Source: Budorcas taxicolor
Taxonomy: Eukaryota; Chordata; Mammalia; Artiodactyla; Bovidae
Assembly: GCF_023091745.1 (NCBI RefSeq)
Contig: NC_068912.1
Location: 62,896,567-62,960,566, forward strand
Reading direction: 5' to 3'
DNA: 64,000 nucleotides
Part shown: one piece after another, positions 34,591 to 47,300 of the stretch
How positions within the stretch are numbered: the first letter of the stretch is position 1
Layout: the number at the start of each line of letters is the position of its first letter
Program-made: the position numbers and the translations under genes
Notes under the pieces: model-generated
The model's database searches: none
What the model saw: only the letters and a program-made list of their open reading frames with translations
Told to the model about the DNA's origin: nothing

Positions 34591-36749
34591 TATATATAAA
34601 CTAAGATAACTAGATTAAAAAAAAAATCAATGAGCCATTCAAGTATTAATCAAGGATACCTTTTGGCTTTCACACTGAGTCAGGTGTGTTAAGGACACAG
34701 AGTAAGGATAATTTTTACCCTTAAATAGTTTATAAGCTACTTGAAATACAAGAATATGACCCATAAAACAACCAGGGGAATATAAGATAACAATACAGAA
34801 GCTGACCTATGTGGTGTAACCTGTAGGTTCTGGGAATACATAGGGTAAAGTTCTCTGTAACTGTGGGAAGGGCACTTGATTATTATTTCTGGGAGAGGAT
34901 TGATAGGAAAATAACATATATAACAAAATCTATAAGCAAACATACTAGACTTTCCAACCCTGGTTTAAGACTTCTTACAAATTTTGGCTTTGCTTCTTAA
35001 ACTTGGTTCTTAAAAGCTAGGAGAGGTTTTATTTTTGAGCCTGGATATGTTAATAACTCTTCAGTCCAAATCTACTGCTAATATATTTAATTAATAAGTT
35101 ATCTGAATATTTTTTGCCTTTCTCACAAGCATTCCAGAATGAGGACAATCTTTTGATTTTATTTTTAATTTTAGGAAATTAACACCTTTCAGACAGAAAA
35201 TTCAGTTATGCAGCTGACAAATTTAGCAGTGAGAGACCCAGCCTTCAAACGGTTTTAGGTCACTTTTAATTCTTCTGAATTTTTACATCAACACATATCC
35301 TATAACCACCATACCCTGTTCTCTTCCTGCCACCTCCTTTTTTTTTTTTTTTTTTCAAGGTAAGAATATCAACCAAGAAATAGAGAAATAAAATCTGAAA
35401 GAAATGTCTCACAGGCTAAGAACTTAGCAAGAGACGATGGAAGGGTAAGCTCAAATGTAAATTAATTCTCAACCTCTCCTGTACCAATGGTCTATGTCTC
35501 ATTTAGCTAATCCAGGCAAAATTGATATTTTAAAATAACTTCAAAGATAGGTTCTCAGACTTTCTGCCTGCCAGCAGATAGGGGTTCTGGTTATATAGGA
35601 CAGTCCATCTGCTTGATACTTCAAATAAGATTTTAAAAGTATGCTGGTATCATGGAATGGCATCAGGTTTTGTTTTTGCTTTTTTCATTCATTACTAGAG
35701 AAATGTATAACTGGCTTAGTAGCTACTGACTCCATGTTCTCCACATTCTTGCCACTTGGTTATATGGTAATCTTGTTCAAATTTTTGTTTACATTACCTA
35801 TTTAATATTCAAAGGTAAAATGAGCACAGTCTTTAAATTAGGTTTCTATGAGTTCCATGCATAATAGTTCATCTTCTTTCATGGGAGGGGTGGGGTTAGG
35901 AAGAGCAGGAGAGTGTTTAAGCTATTTGGAATAAATGGAGAAAACTAAAGCCACAAATGCTTCCTGGTATGGACCTGTTCTTGCTCATTTCTCCTGAAGG
36001 AAACAATACTTTCTGACTCAAGGACAGAGTCTTATCATTTAAAGATGGATTTTCACGTCATTTGTGATCTTTATCTGCTTTTGGAATGCACTGGTATGTT
36101 TCAGCTGGGAAAATTTTCATTCCTATGTGCCCGTGGAAAGAAAGACAAGGGAAAGGGCTTCTTTTCACCACCCAAGAGATTCTGAAAAAGATGACAAGAC
36201 AGAGGAAGATATTTTTTTTCTGAAGGGTACAGTTGTTTGCATGAAAACTTTAATTGTAACCAGAACTTCAATGGAGTTGCAAGAAAAGGTAGATAGATAA
36301 AGCCTCAGGTTAATTTCCATCATTACCAAGCACTTTACACCAGTGAAAAATTCCAAACATATAAAGAGATGTCAGTCTTGTTCTTTAGACAGGGAGGACA
36401 AATAGGTGTTAGGGGAGGGGGTGGGGATGGTGCTTCAAAGGCTGTCAGTAGACAATTCAGTCAATTATAGATCTGTTTTAGTTCTTAACTCCTTGAGGTA
36501 AAGGACTAATGTTCTGCAAGAGTAACAATTTCTGTCATGTATTAAGTGAAAATACTTTTATAAAATATATCTCTGTTATAATGATAATACAGACAGGAGT
36601 GAAGTGATGTGAAGAGTTGAAAAATTGGAATCAGATACTTGAACCAAGACTACAAACGGACAAATAGTAATGTTTTTACTATGAGTTGGAAGGGTGTTCT
36701 TGTTGCATTTAGTTATCTGAGCTAATTAGTCAGGAAGGTATTATTGTGT
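34591..36749. other. Unique sequence
   Basis: No gene recognised. There is a T-run at 35339-35356. The 78-codon frame at 36064-36300 has no recognisable domain. Confidence 0.5.
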
Positions 36750-36950
36750 GATGTTTCAACACTGGTATCAAAGTAAATGGGTTCAAAGCTCAGTTCTACT
36801 ACAACTTTGTGGCCTTGGCTAAGTTATTTAACTTCTCTAAACCCCAGAGTTTCTATCTAGGAAATGGGTATGATGGTTCCATTGACCTCATAGTGTTGTG
36901 CAGATTAAATTAAGACAAAAGAGATAATTAGCATCTGCTGAGTTTTTACT
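36750..36950 (+). repeat. MIR SINE
   Basis: 'gggttcaaagctcagttcta', 'tggccttggctaagttattt', 'aacttctctaaaccccagag', then 'acctcatagtgttgtgcaga' follow the MIR core order. It is one of the better-preserved MIRs here. Confidence 0.78.
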
Positions 36951-39900
36951 TAATATTACATTTAATTCATACACAGCAATGAGTTTCATGATTTAGAAAA
37001 TAAATACGATATGATACAATAGTTCCTGAGAAAATTTTTCATGTCTACAGATGACTTAAGTGTTAAATGTCTGGTGATGAAACACATTGTTTTCCCTCAG
37101 GCAGGGTTGCAAGTTTCTTTGGCCCCACTAAACACTTCTGAAGTTACAGAGAACTTATTAACACCCACTATAGCATCCTTTTAAGATGATAATTTATCTT
37201 TTTAACTGTGCTCAGTAAAACCAGCAGAAAAGAGCCAGGTGGGAATAACAACATGGTGTTATATACAGCTACAAGGTTTACTAGTTCTATACATTTTGCT
37301 GCAAGGCATACTAAAATGGAATAAAATGTAACTTATCTTGAACAGTTGCTTGAATGAGTTACTAGAGGAATGGCAAGTTTACCGATGAAGCAAAATAAAC
37401 CTAGGGGAATTGAAAGCTGTGACCATTTTATTTAGGATGCACAGTAAAACCTAACTTAAGGCATACATGTTAGGTCTTTGGAGAGTTTCCTAGGAGGTTT
37501 GCAAACAAATGTGAAAGCCTCTAAAATACATGCTTTTGAAATAACTCTGTGAAATGATGGTTTGAAACTCCATGGGGGGAATGCCGTCATACCTATCAAA
37601 TACCAGTAATTTGGTTGAAAAGAGAATGCCTCGTTGTTTGCATTTTCTCTGTCCCCAAAAGATCTCCCTGACCACTTTTTATATCTATCCTCAGCTTGAC
37701 TGCTGAAGAGTATTACATGGCGTTCCTTTGTTCTGAAAGGGCATCCTTCAGTTTCACACTAGTTTCAAGTTCAAACAACCAGGCAATCCCACACACCTTT
37801 CCATCTGTTAAGGTTTTCAAGTGTCGGTTGCCTCTCTCAAAGTCATCGTAAATACGAGAGAATCACCCTCTACCGTTAGTTGCAGATCCTTTCTTTCCTC
37901 CCTGGTAATTTTGAAGATGTGAATGGAATCCTCCAGTGACAGTGTCTGGGAAGACGATATTCATGCGGAACAACATGATTTGAATAGATAAATTCAATTA
38001 GTCCTTCTCGGGAAGCCTCAGTTTACTTTATCATTCTATATTTCAAAGAGTTTTAAAGAAATTCTAATTACTGTGTAAGAAATAAGTCATATTCCTCTTT
38101 TCTCACTGTGTAGGGCTTTTATTACCCACTGCTATAAAACATATATCTTTTTCTTCCTGTTGCTGTCTTAGCAGAGTAACCTGCATACCAATAGGATCAC
38201 TAAAATGCCACAAAGCAGAACATATTTATCTGTTAAATTCTATGTACAGTAACCTAACAAATGCCAAAGACAGAAAGATTGCCCTCTGCACAGTAATACT
38301 TGTGTAGATGTCTTCTTTATGCTAACAATGACAAGGCTTCATGCCTTGTACTGTACTCAAAAATCAGAATGCATTTTTAAAATAGAAGACTCTGTACCAA
38401 AAAGAAAAAAGAACTGCACATTTTTGGCACTGAGATATTTTATGTGGATAATAATTTTTTTCCCTCGAACTCCACTAACTACAAGCACCTACGTAGAAGA
38501 TGAAAACTAAGATTTATGTCATCAGAACTATTCAGTGTACCAGAGGCTCATTTTTTCTTCTTTTCAGGACTGTCAACTTTGTTTACTATTTATGTTCAAT
38601 TCTATACTGTACAAGAAATTAAATAGTCTTGTCATAGCCACATGTCATACCTTGCCAGAAAAATAAGGTAATAAATGTAAAATAATATGAATAAGGCCTG
38701 CATTCAAAGACTTCTTGAGTTTACCGAAATCTAAATTATAACTGGAATATTATATTTGTACTAATCAGAAAGAGATTTCTACAAGGAAATTTAGTATGTT
38801 TTAAAATTGAAATGACTAAGAAATGATTAAAATATCATTACAAGCAACTTCAAGGAAACACACATGAAGTAATATAAGCCCATGAATTGCCTTCATAAAT
38901 CAGCATGTATATCGTCAAGTCTTGTTAGCCTCTTACATGCATTTTTAATCCAAACATAACCGTTTGGCTATTGAAATCAGTCTTAAAAATTGATATCAAA
39001 CAGTGCTATACAAACGTAAGCTTATTTTTAGCCTTGTTACATCAAACTTTTTTATAATGCAATTTCAATGTCAAAACAATAAATAATAGCATGTATAATG
39101 ACAGTAATGAATCCTAACTAATTGTAATACTTCTGCATAGCCTAGTAACAATTTATAAATTGTGAAAAATAAATCTCTTTGACAGGCCTGTTAGCAATAA
39201 GGCCTTTAGTTTCCTGCTTTGCAGCAGAATGAAGTAAAATCCATCCTTTTCTTGCTCTTGTTAAAAACACTTCAACAGTTAGTTCTTTTTCACAGAAAAT
39301 GCTGCAAGAATGTTCCAGGTTAAAAAAAAAAAATAGCACGGTTGAATTGTACACTTGGCTATTATTGGCCAGAATACATGATAAGTTAAGACATACTAAA
39401 CAGATTATTTTTTTAAGAGGGAAAACTTGATAGAGATTTGTATTTCTGTATTACAGAGTGGACACTATCCTCTTTATTGCATTGTAAAACTGAAGCTGGC
39501 TGCAGGGAAAATAAACATTACAATTACTCGGCACTTAAACAATTGTACCTATACAGTTAAGTAACAAAAGCGTGAGGCACCTGGAATCACAGCATTTGTG
39601 CCTAATGCCAGCAACAATATAAAGCATTCAAGTGACATTTGATAATGAGCAGACAGTGGAGGCATTACACACGTCTTTAGAAGAATCAGACTTCCTACCT
39701 TGAAAAGACAGATGGAGGTAAGTTCCTTTATAAAAAAAAGTTGTAAGTAAAGCCAGGCAGCAGTTGCAGTAAATTGAGTCCTTTCAGTCACTGTATACAT
39801 ACAGCAGTTCTGCAATAAGGGGAAAAATATAATGGGAGGAGCGGCTGTGAACGAGTGACCTCCTCAAGCTGAGTCCTCTCTGTGAACCAGGCATTGAAAA

Positions 39901-41849
39901 CCACTGCTCCTGATTTGCATGGATTATCTCCACTTGAACAGATACAGAGCAGATACATTTAAATTGAGCTGGCACAATGGCAAAAAGATGGAAGAGTGAA
40001 TGAATGAGGGGCAGCGCAAGAGAGGGAGAGAGAAAGAGAAACAGACACGAGATCGGAGAGCGTGGATAAGCTGTTCTTGCAGAACTGTGTCTCAGAAGAG
40101 CTACAGCTCCCTCTTCATGTCACAGTTGTAAGATAAGAAATGTTGTCATTAAGAACTGGTTAATCATAGGGAAAAATTTACTCAGATTACCTGATGCTCC
40201 ATCTGATCCGATTTCTATGAACATTTTATGACTCTTTCTCTTTTATCATCAGGATTTTAGATACTGAAAATCTTTTGATTAGTAGACAGGTAAACAAATT
40301 TGGATAAAACTCTGAGTTTTGAATAAGATCAGAGCTTTGACTTGACTGAAAAACATATGTCAGTAAAGAAACCTAGATTTGTTAAACAGAATATTTATTT
40401 TGAAAGAAAATTAATCCTTGTTAACTTTTAAAGAACTAGTAGTATATACTGCAATATAAAAAGAAAATGACATTTAAATATTTATTAAAGATTAATTATC
40501 TGGAAGGATCCAAATGTACAACTAAAAAGGGGATTTTTAAAATTTCTTGCGGTGCTTTTTTTTTTCCTTCATAGTATCTCTTGATGGCATTTCAGAACAG
40601 AAGAAATCCCTCTTTCTATATAATACAGATGTATCTTAACACAATTGCTACTTGATTTCTCATTTAGCATTTGCGGAGTTTTATATATTCATATTTTCAT
40701 TTTGAAAAGAGAGAGAGGAGAAGGGGCATATGATTGTAACTCTTGTCACTTGTAACTCAATAAATCTGTGGCAGATCTCAGAAGAAAAGAATAACCCTCA
40801 TTTAGCAAGTTAACGTGAAGCCTGCTTTCTCTTTGTGTAAAGATATCTGTGGATACCCAAACAGTGAGGCAATTAGGTCAAATTCAAAGGAAAAATCAGT
40901 CAAACCAGCTGGTTGACTGAATTGATCATAGCCGTGGGGAAGCCAGTATTAACTTGGTGTGAACCAAATGACATGGGTTAAATGTATTTCAACAAATGAG
41001 ATTAAACTTAGCAAACACATATGAGTCGTATTTGCAGAAAGTAGTAACAAGGCCAGCAAGATTTTTGCTTGCTGTTGGGATCCCATATCTTTCCTGTCGA
41101 AAAAAATTTAAACACAGGATACTTACAGAAACTTTGATTTGATGGATGGAAGTGATACTTTAAAAGAGATCTCCAGGAATATGCCATCATATGTTTCCGT
41201 GAGATTTAGTGAAGATCTGGAATTTCTGAAGTGTGCAGACTTAGTGACTATAACTGTGTTTAGGAAACAATTACTTAAAAGTAAAAGGATGAAGACAATA
41301 GTTATTTTATGATTCTGACATCCAATAGTCTGTTTGCTCTCTGAGTGGATGGTGAGTGCTCAGGGTTTCTTTTTTTTTCATATCAGTTTGGACACGTTTG
41401 GACACATGTCAGAGTCGGAATGTTATTGAGGTCTCAATGGTACTTTTCAGGTTGTAAACCCTTTGGAGTCAGGGACCATGTAGCATCCTTTAAACTGGTT
41501 CCTCAAACATTTTGAAAGTGTGCTTTGTGTATTTCAGATATTTCTCAATGTCTGTAGAAAATATATTGGAAATAATGGTAAAGCACATATTCTCTATAGT
41601 GGTTGTTTTCTGTAAAAATTAGATTCAGAAATTATAATCTCTTTTCTAATCACATGATATAAAAGGAATGAAATAAATTTAATTTAAATGTCTTGTCATA
41701 TATAAGATCATAATAATTATAGCAGCAGTGCTGGATTGTATATTGACACATGAGCTTAATTAGGGACCTTCATCATGATACCAGGGGGTACCTTCCAGAA
41801 GATAAAAAGGTATGTTTAGGATTTGACTAACAATTTTCTGAGCACCAGT
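36951..41849. other. 4.9 kb unique sequence, repeat-poor
   Basis: No ruminant SINE or BovB and no recognisable gene. 39430-40130 is noticeably less AT-rich than its surroundings and contains an octamer-like ATTTGCAT (39913-39920), a splice-donor-like 'ggaggtaagt' (39714-39723) and a purine-rich tract (about 40006-40052). None of these is enough to call an exon or promoter. Confidence 0.5.
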
Positions 41850-42010
41850 GCTGACTAAGACAATTATCAGCTTTGTGACTGTGGGCAAATTACTTGTTTG
41901 TAAAATGGGAATAATAAAATAACATTTATTATGTGGTTAGTGTAAGGAATACAGGAACAGGCTTAGCATAGCACCTGGGTAAACACTTAATCAGTGTAAC
42001 CTATTGTTAC
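41850..42010 (+). repeat. MIR SINE
   Basis: 'ctttgtgactgtgggcaaat', 'tacttgtttgtaaaatggga', 'ataataaaataacat' and 'gcttagcatagcacctgg' follow MIR core and 3' order. Confidence 0.75.
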
Positions 42011-42824
42011 AATTATTATAAATCTGTTTCCATTGAACTTGATTGCCTCTTTCTGAACTGGGAAGTGTTATTGCAGTGTCTATTGGATGTAGAAAAAGTA
42101 GACTTCTTTGCTCTTGACTTTTTCTGGCCATTGTATGAGGAGGGCTTCTTCCTAGTCCCTGACAACCAGAAGGGCTGGTGCTTCTACCTTTTTATAAAAG
42201 ACAGAAATAGAAATATTATTCTCAGGAGAGCTAGAGAGTGTCGTAGCAGCAGATCCAACCTTCTGTACAGGAATAGGAAATGGCTTGTGTGGTACAATGT
42301 GAAGGGCACCCAGAAGCTCCCAGTCCAGAAATATCTTCCCATCTGTCCTTTCTTATTTCCTGAAATGCCACCATTAGAGGTTCATTTCTATGCTTTATTG
42401 GCTTCCCATTCTCTTTTTCAGTGTACATACTACTAGCAGAATTAACATATTAATAAATTTACACTCAGAGTGACACATGAATTCATAGTGGTTTTAATTT
42501 TTCTATGAGAGATGCTTTCTTCTACTAACGTGCTGAAGATCAGCAATGTCAAGGAAAAGTCAGATTTCAATGAAAGTGCATAGAAAGCCCATTTGGTAGA
42601 TAGGAATGTGTGGGGATGGAATCCTAACAAGGGTGGCGCTTGTGCTGCTGTGCATTGGATCTGCCAGTATGTGAGAGAACCTGCAGCCGGCACAGAGAGT
42701 AACGTGGAGGTTCTGGCCTCTGGGGCACTGGGATGGGGAACCAGGACTCACTCATTCATTCGACAAAGTGGAGGGAGTGGTCTGTTAGCAAAAACCTGGA
42801 CTAGGTTTTTGCTAACTAAACACT
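42011..42824. other. Unique sequence with a perfect 14-bp hairpin at its end
   Basis: No gene is supported. The 123-codon frame 42065-42436 has no domain, no splice context and no codon signature that I can defend. The hairpin at 42784-42816 is listed separately. Confidence 0.5.
42784..42816. repeat. Perfect short hairpin, 14-bp arms and 5-nt loop
   Basis: Left arm 'gttagcaaaaacct' (42784-42797), loop 'ggact', right arm 'aggtttttgctaac' (42803-42816). It lies 9 bases from a BOV-A2 fragment. Confidence 0.95.
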
Positions 42825-42883
42825 GCGGCTGCTGCTGTTGCTTCAGTCCTGTCCAACTCTGTGCGACCCCATAGACGGAAGCC
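42825..42883 (-). mobile_element. BOV-A2 fragment, reverse orientation
   Basis: 'cggctgctgctgttgcttca', 'gtccaactctgtgcgacccc' and 'atagacggaagcc' match the element 3' end. Only about 60 bases remain. Confidence 0.88.
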
Positions 42884-42984
42884 TTATTCTCACTTCTAGT
42901 GGAGATGATGGACATGGGTATGGGAACAGGTTAATCCTAATATTGGATATCTGTACAAAGGAAAAGAACACAGCGGAAAAGCGC

Positions 42985-43200
42985 CGTTGGGAATAATTAA
43001 CAAGGCCTTTATGAAGTGGGCAATGCTTGATCTGACGCGTGAAGACACAGTGGGAACTGTTGAGGGAAGTAAGAGATGAAGGAGGAGAGGCTGCAGGTTT
43101 ATTCCAGGTTCCCTGAACATAGTACGGCAGCAGGATGGCGGGAAAGAGACAACCAGCTGGGACAACCTGCAGAGCAAAGTGGAAGCATGGGCCTGAGATG
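42985..43200 (-). repeat. Probable L2 LINE fragment, reverse orientation
   Basis: 'aaggcctttatgaagtgggc', 'gatgaaggaggagagg' and 'ttccaggttccctgaacat' resemble the reversed L2 3' region. The resemblance is by memory of the consensus and is weak. Open frames in 42896-43460 are not credible as genes. Confidence 0.4.
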
Positions 43201-43652
43201 TGAGGAAAGACCTGAGGAGAAGGTCACAGAGAGGAGGCGTGGGCACAAGTACTGCAGGGCATTTGTGCCTTCATCCCTCCTCTTACTCTGCACACCTGGC
43301 ACCTGCACGCATCTGGGCTCCCCAGCCCTGGGAGCACACACATAAGCAAATGTTTAAACGACAAGGAGAGCTGTCCTTGGTGAGTGAAGCAGGGTGTATT
43401 GCCAATTAAATTAGAGACTAAAGTCTTTGGGGACTTGAAATATTCCAAAATTATTTCCAAGAGTCAGCCACTGTCTTCCCTAACCTATAGTGCTATATGG
43501 AATATTCGTATATGAATTAAAATTAATTGTGCTTAGAGACTTTGGGATGAGGCAAATCAGGGTGGAAATCACTGCTGGAGCGCTGGAACTCATTTAGGAT
43601 ATAAAAAATACAGAAAACCTTAGCAAGAAAGATTACCAGCATTAACACCGTT
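43201..43652. other. Unique sequence
   Basis: Locally GC-richer near 43200-43340, but without a CpG cluster or a recognisable exon. Confidence 0.4.
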
Positions 43653-43660
43653 AATACTAA

Positions 43661-43799
43661 AAGTGAAAGTGAAGTCACTCAGTCGTGTCTGACTCTTTGT
43701 GACCCCATGGACTGTAGCCCATCAGACTCCGCTTCCTTGGGATTATTCAGGCAAGAATACTGGAGCAGGTTGCCATTTCTTTCTCCAAGGGATTGTCCC
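43661..43799 (-). mobile_element. Bov-tA/Bov-A SINE, reverse orientation
   Basis: 'gtgaagtcactcagtcgtgt', 'gaccccatggactgtagccc' and 'gccatttctttctccaaggg' identify it. An 8-bp duplication, 'aatactaa', at 43653-43660 and 43800-43807 marks the target site. The tRNA-like head is missing. Confidence 0.92.
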
Positions 43800-43807
43800 A
43801 ATACTAA

Positions 43808-44627
43808 TGATGGTTAATAATTGGAAAATCATATTTATGAAACTATAACAATAACAGAGTCAAATCAGATAGCAATGCTGCCAACTTTAATATAAAATGC
43901 TGCATTATAACCTTCCATTTTCTTCTATTGCTTGAATCTTAGCTATTTTGAAATATTTATCCAGAAAATATTGAAATTTCTGTACTTAACCCAAGAATGA
44001 CAAATTGCTTTCTGTAAATATTACACTTACAGTAAAATTCATTGTAAGATAAATGGTTACACAGATTTGGGACCCAGTAGTGGGAAATATATTTGAATTC
44101 TAATAAGGACTGGTTCAAGCCTAAAAACAATTAATAACTGTCAATTTCCCATAAACATGATGACCAGTAAAACCTCTATAAAGGGTACCCAAACCACAAA
44201 TGATTAAAAAATTATGCTGATTAAAAGAATGACTGAATATATCAGGACTCTTTTAAATTATTTTTCAATAGCAGTGCCTTCCTCCGGCCTCTATGGAGGT
44301 AGAAAGAGCGCAGTTTAGTTCAACATTCAGCTCTTCTTCAAATATTTTAAAACTACTTAAAGTTCTGTGGTCAAGGAGATATGTCACTTAGATCTCTCTT
44401 CAAGAAAAATCCTGTGGTTCTGTAGCAAGGTGTAAAGTTATCTGACAGCCTCCAGCTATTAACACTTTCACTATTCACCTCCTCAGACAGCCCTTAGATC
44501 ATAAATAAGCATAATGGAGCTCTTAAGACTTTTCCATTTCTTCCTAGGACTTCTTTGAGGCTTTCCCCTGACCAACCCAGCCTCCTTCATCTTTTGACTA
44601 TCAGGCTTTTTTCTATTTTTGCAGTAC
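43808..44627. other. AT-rich unique sequence
   Basis: No gene or repeat recognised. Confidence 0.5.
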
Positions 44628-44860
44628 TGTGCGCTTAGTCACTCAGTCATGTCCAGCTCTCTGTGACTCCATGGACTGTAGCCCACCAGGCTACTCTGTC
44701 CATGGGATTTTTTCAGGCAAGAGATACTAGAATTGGTTGCCATTTCCTTCTCCAGGGAATCTTCCTGACCCAGGGATCGAACCCGCATCTCCTGTGTCTC
44801 CTACATTGTAGTCAGATTCTTTACCTGCTGAATCATCTTGGAAGTTCACCTGGGAAGCCC
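44628..44860 (-). mobile_element. Bov-tA SINE, reverse orientation, full length
   Basis: It runs from 'gcgcttagtcactcagtcat' to 'cacctgggaagccc', including the complement of the tRNA-like B-box region 'agggatcgaacccgcat'. Confidence 0.93.
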
Positions 44861-45774
44861 GTCATAGGCCTAGGTCCCTGACAAAACTCATAGATAAAGT
44901 GTAACAGACACAAGTTTCTAACAGTCAACAATACTTGATTCGGAACCTACTTTTCTTTCTCTTTCAATTTCCAAAGAACTGAACTCTCATTCTTCCTATA
45001 TTCATAGAACTCATAGATACGTTTCTGCTATGTTTCTACTTTCCAGAAATTCTTCTTCTTGGAACAGTAAAATGTTCTTTGGAGAGCCAACTTTCTCCAG
45101 GAGTTGCTTTCACTGAGTCACTTCTCAAATTACTACTTTGTTTCCACACCTCTGTTGTACTGAAAACATAGGCACATTACCAAACACAGAATTGAGTAGT
45201 CCGATAGAGTTATTAGACTAACTGCAAGAGGAGACATGCAGCACAAACAACATGTTGATGTACTTAGATCAATAAGGCTCTGGAAGACGTTCAGGTTCAG
45301 TGCCGAACTGAAGGAGGTTCACATTAAAGAGAGTTTGAAGGATGTAAGAGAGTAAGAAAGGAACTTGCTAGTAGGTAGTGTACATTCTTTGTGGTATATG
45401 GAATAACAGAGAAAAATGAATGGGGCTTTAGAAATGAAGTCATTAGTGAAAATGATCAGGATTTTAAATTCCACTATTTTCTCTATCACCAAGGTACTTA
45501 TATGTTTTCACTGCAAAAGGGATAAAAACTTGCTGCTGTTCCCATTTATAAAACACTGGGAGTCTCCCAGTGGCGTTGTTTAAAAGAAGAGGCATATCAC
45601 CATGAATGAATCCTTTGCATTTTAGATTCTAAGATGAAAATCAGTAAGGAAGAAGAGAATCCTTTTGAAAAGCTTTGGTTTCTGTAAGGTATTCCTAAAG
45701 AAATTCATGTGACTTATTCAGAGAAGAAGCTTACCTGAACTCTGAACCTTAAAGAAAAATGAGTCAATATATCA
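44861..45774. other. Unique sequence
   Basis: No gene or repeat recognised. Confidence 0.5.
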
Positions 45775-45788
45775 TCTGGTATAACTAA

Positions 45789-45966
45789 ATGAAAGTCACT
45801 CAGTCTTGTCTGACTCTTTGTGACTATAGTCCATGGAATTCTCCAGGCCAGAATACTAGCGTGGGTAGCCTTTCCCTTCTTCAGGGGATCTTCCCAATCC
45901 AGGGATTGAACCCAGGTCTCCTGCATTGCAGGCGAATTCTTTACCAGCTGAGCCACAAGGGAAGAC
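45789..45966 (-). mobile_element. Bov-tA SINE with a perfect 14-bp target duplication
   Basis: Reverse Bov-tA with B-box complement 'gggattgaacccaggtctcc' and end 'gagccacaagggaagac'. The 14-bp direct repeat 'tctggtataactaa' flanks it exactly (45775-45788 and 45967-45980). Confidence 0.97.
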
Positions 45967-46065
45967 TCTGGTATAACTAAGGAGTAAGTATATTGTTTAC
46001 TTGTATATACAAACATAACTAGTCCAAAAAATAACCTTAAAATAATTCATTGTTCAAGATTTATA

Positions 46066-46520
46066 GGTCTAGTCAAGGCTATGGTTTTTCCAGTAGTCAT
46101 GTATGGATATGAGAGTTGGACTGTGAAGAAAGCTGAGCGCCAAAGATTGATGCTTTTGAACTGTGGTGTTGGAGAAGACTCTTTAGATTCCCTTGGACTG
46201 CAAGGAGATCCAACCAGTCCATTCTAAAGGAGATCAGTCCTGGGTGTTCTTTGGATGCAATGATGCTAAAGCTGAAACTCCAGTACTTTGGCCACCTCAT
46301 GTGAAGAGTTGACTCATTGGAAAAGACTCTGATGCTGGGAGAGATTGGGGGCAGGAGGAGAAGGGGATGACAGAGGATGAGATGGCTGGATGGCATCACT
46401 GACTCGATGGAGGTGAATTTGAGTGAACTCCGGGAGTTGGTGGTGGACAGGGAGGGCTGGCATGCTGCGATTTGTGGGGTTGCAAAGAGTTGGACATGAC
46501 TGAGTGATTGAACTGAACTG
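46066..46520 (+). mobile_element. BovB 3' fragment, 0.45 kb, with target duplication
   Basis: It starts at 'ggtctagtcaaggctatgg' in the C-terminal coding region and ends in 'tgaactgaactg'. Flanks 'aagatttata' (46056-46065) and 'aaggtttata' (46521-46530) form a 10-bp target duplication with one change. This is an ordinary 5'-truncated insertion, in contrast to the odd 5' junctions elsewhere. Confidence 0.93.
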
Positions 46521-46635
46521 AAGGTTTATATAAAGCAGATGAGTATCTAAGCCCTTAAAAAGGCATTTCAAATAGTTATAATGTTTGCTTTGGAAATAAA
46601 GCTTTATCATGACCATTTCATATATGTTCCTACTA

Positions 46636-46846
46636 GGTTTCTTCAGTCATGTCTGACTCATTGTAACCCCATGGATTGTAGCCTGCCTGGCTCCTCTGTC
46701 CGTGCGATTCTCTAGGCAAGAATACTGGAGTGGACTGCCATGCTTTCTTCCAGGGGATCTTCACTACCCAGGAATTGAAACTACATCTCTTATTTCTCCT
46801 GATTTGGCAGTTAGGTACTTTATCACTAGAGCCACCTGGGAAGCCC
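46636..46846 (-). mobile_element. Bov-tA SINE, reverse orientation
   Basis: 'tcttcagtcatgtctgactc', 'ccccatggattgtagcctgc' and 'gagccacctgggaagccc' delimit a nearly full-length copy. Confidence 0.92.
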
Positions 46847-47077
46847 ACTTCATGTATAAGCCCACATTAATTCAGATATTTAATTAGAAGCAGTAATTTA
46901 CCCCACCTGAAAATGCAGGTTATAGATATCCTGTGTATGGAGATTCTGAGGTAGCTTCAGGAGAATGGAGCAGGCCAAGGGTTCATGACATCTATAGACA
47001 GTTGCATTTTAGTTTGTCTTCCAATTGATTCTCTCGTTCTTTCACTCATTTATTTTTTGAAAGTATGTATTCAAAGT

Positions 47078-47291
47078 CTGGACTTCCCTGGTTGCTCAGA
47101 CGGTAAAGAATCTGCTTGCAATGTGGGAGACCTTGGTTCAATCGCTAGGTTGGGAAGATGCCCTAGAGGAGGGCATGGCAACCCATTCCAGTATTCTTGC
47201 CTGGAGAATCCCCATGGACAGAGGAACCCAGCAGCCTACAGCCCATGGGGTCACAAAGAGTCAGACATGACTGAATGACTAAGCACAGCAC
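47078..47291 (+). mobile_element. Bov-tA SINE with a 9-bp target duplication
   Basis: Sense copy with head 'acttccctggttgctcagac', B-box-like 'ttggttcaatcgctagg', Bov-A body and tail 'catgactgaatgactaagc'. It is flanked by 'attcaaagt' at 47069-47077 and 47292-47300. Confidence 0.96.
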
Positions 47292-47300
47292 ATTCAAAGT

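Noticed and set aside
39714..39723. Consensus-like splice donor 'ggaggtaagt'
   Set aside because: No matching acceptor plus open frame on the same strand could be assembled; single donor-like sites are common.
42065..42436. 123-codon open frame
   Set aside because: No recognisable domain, no signal peptide or splice context; not distinguishable from chance.
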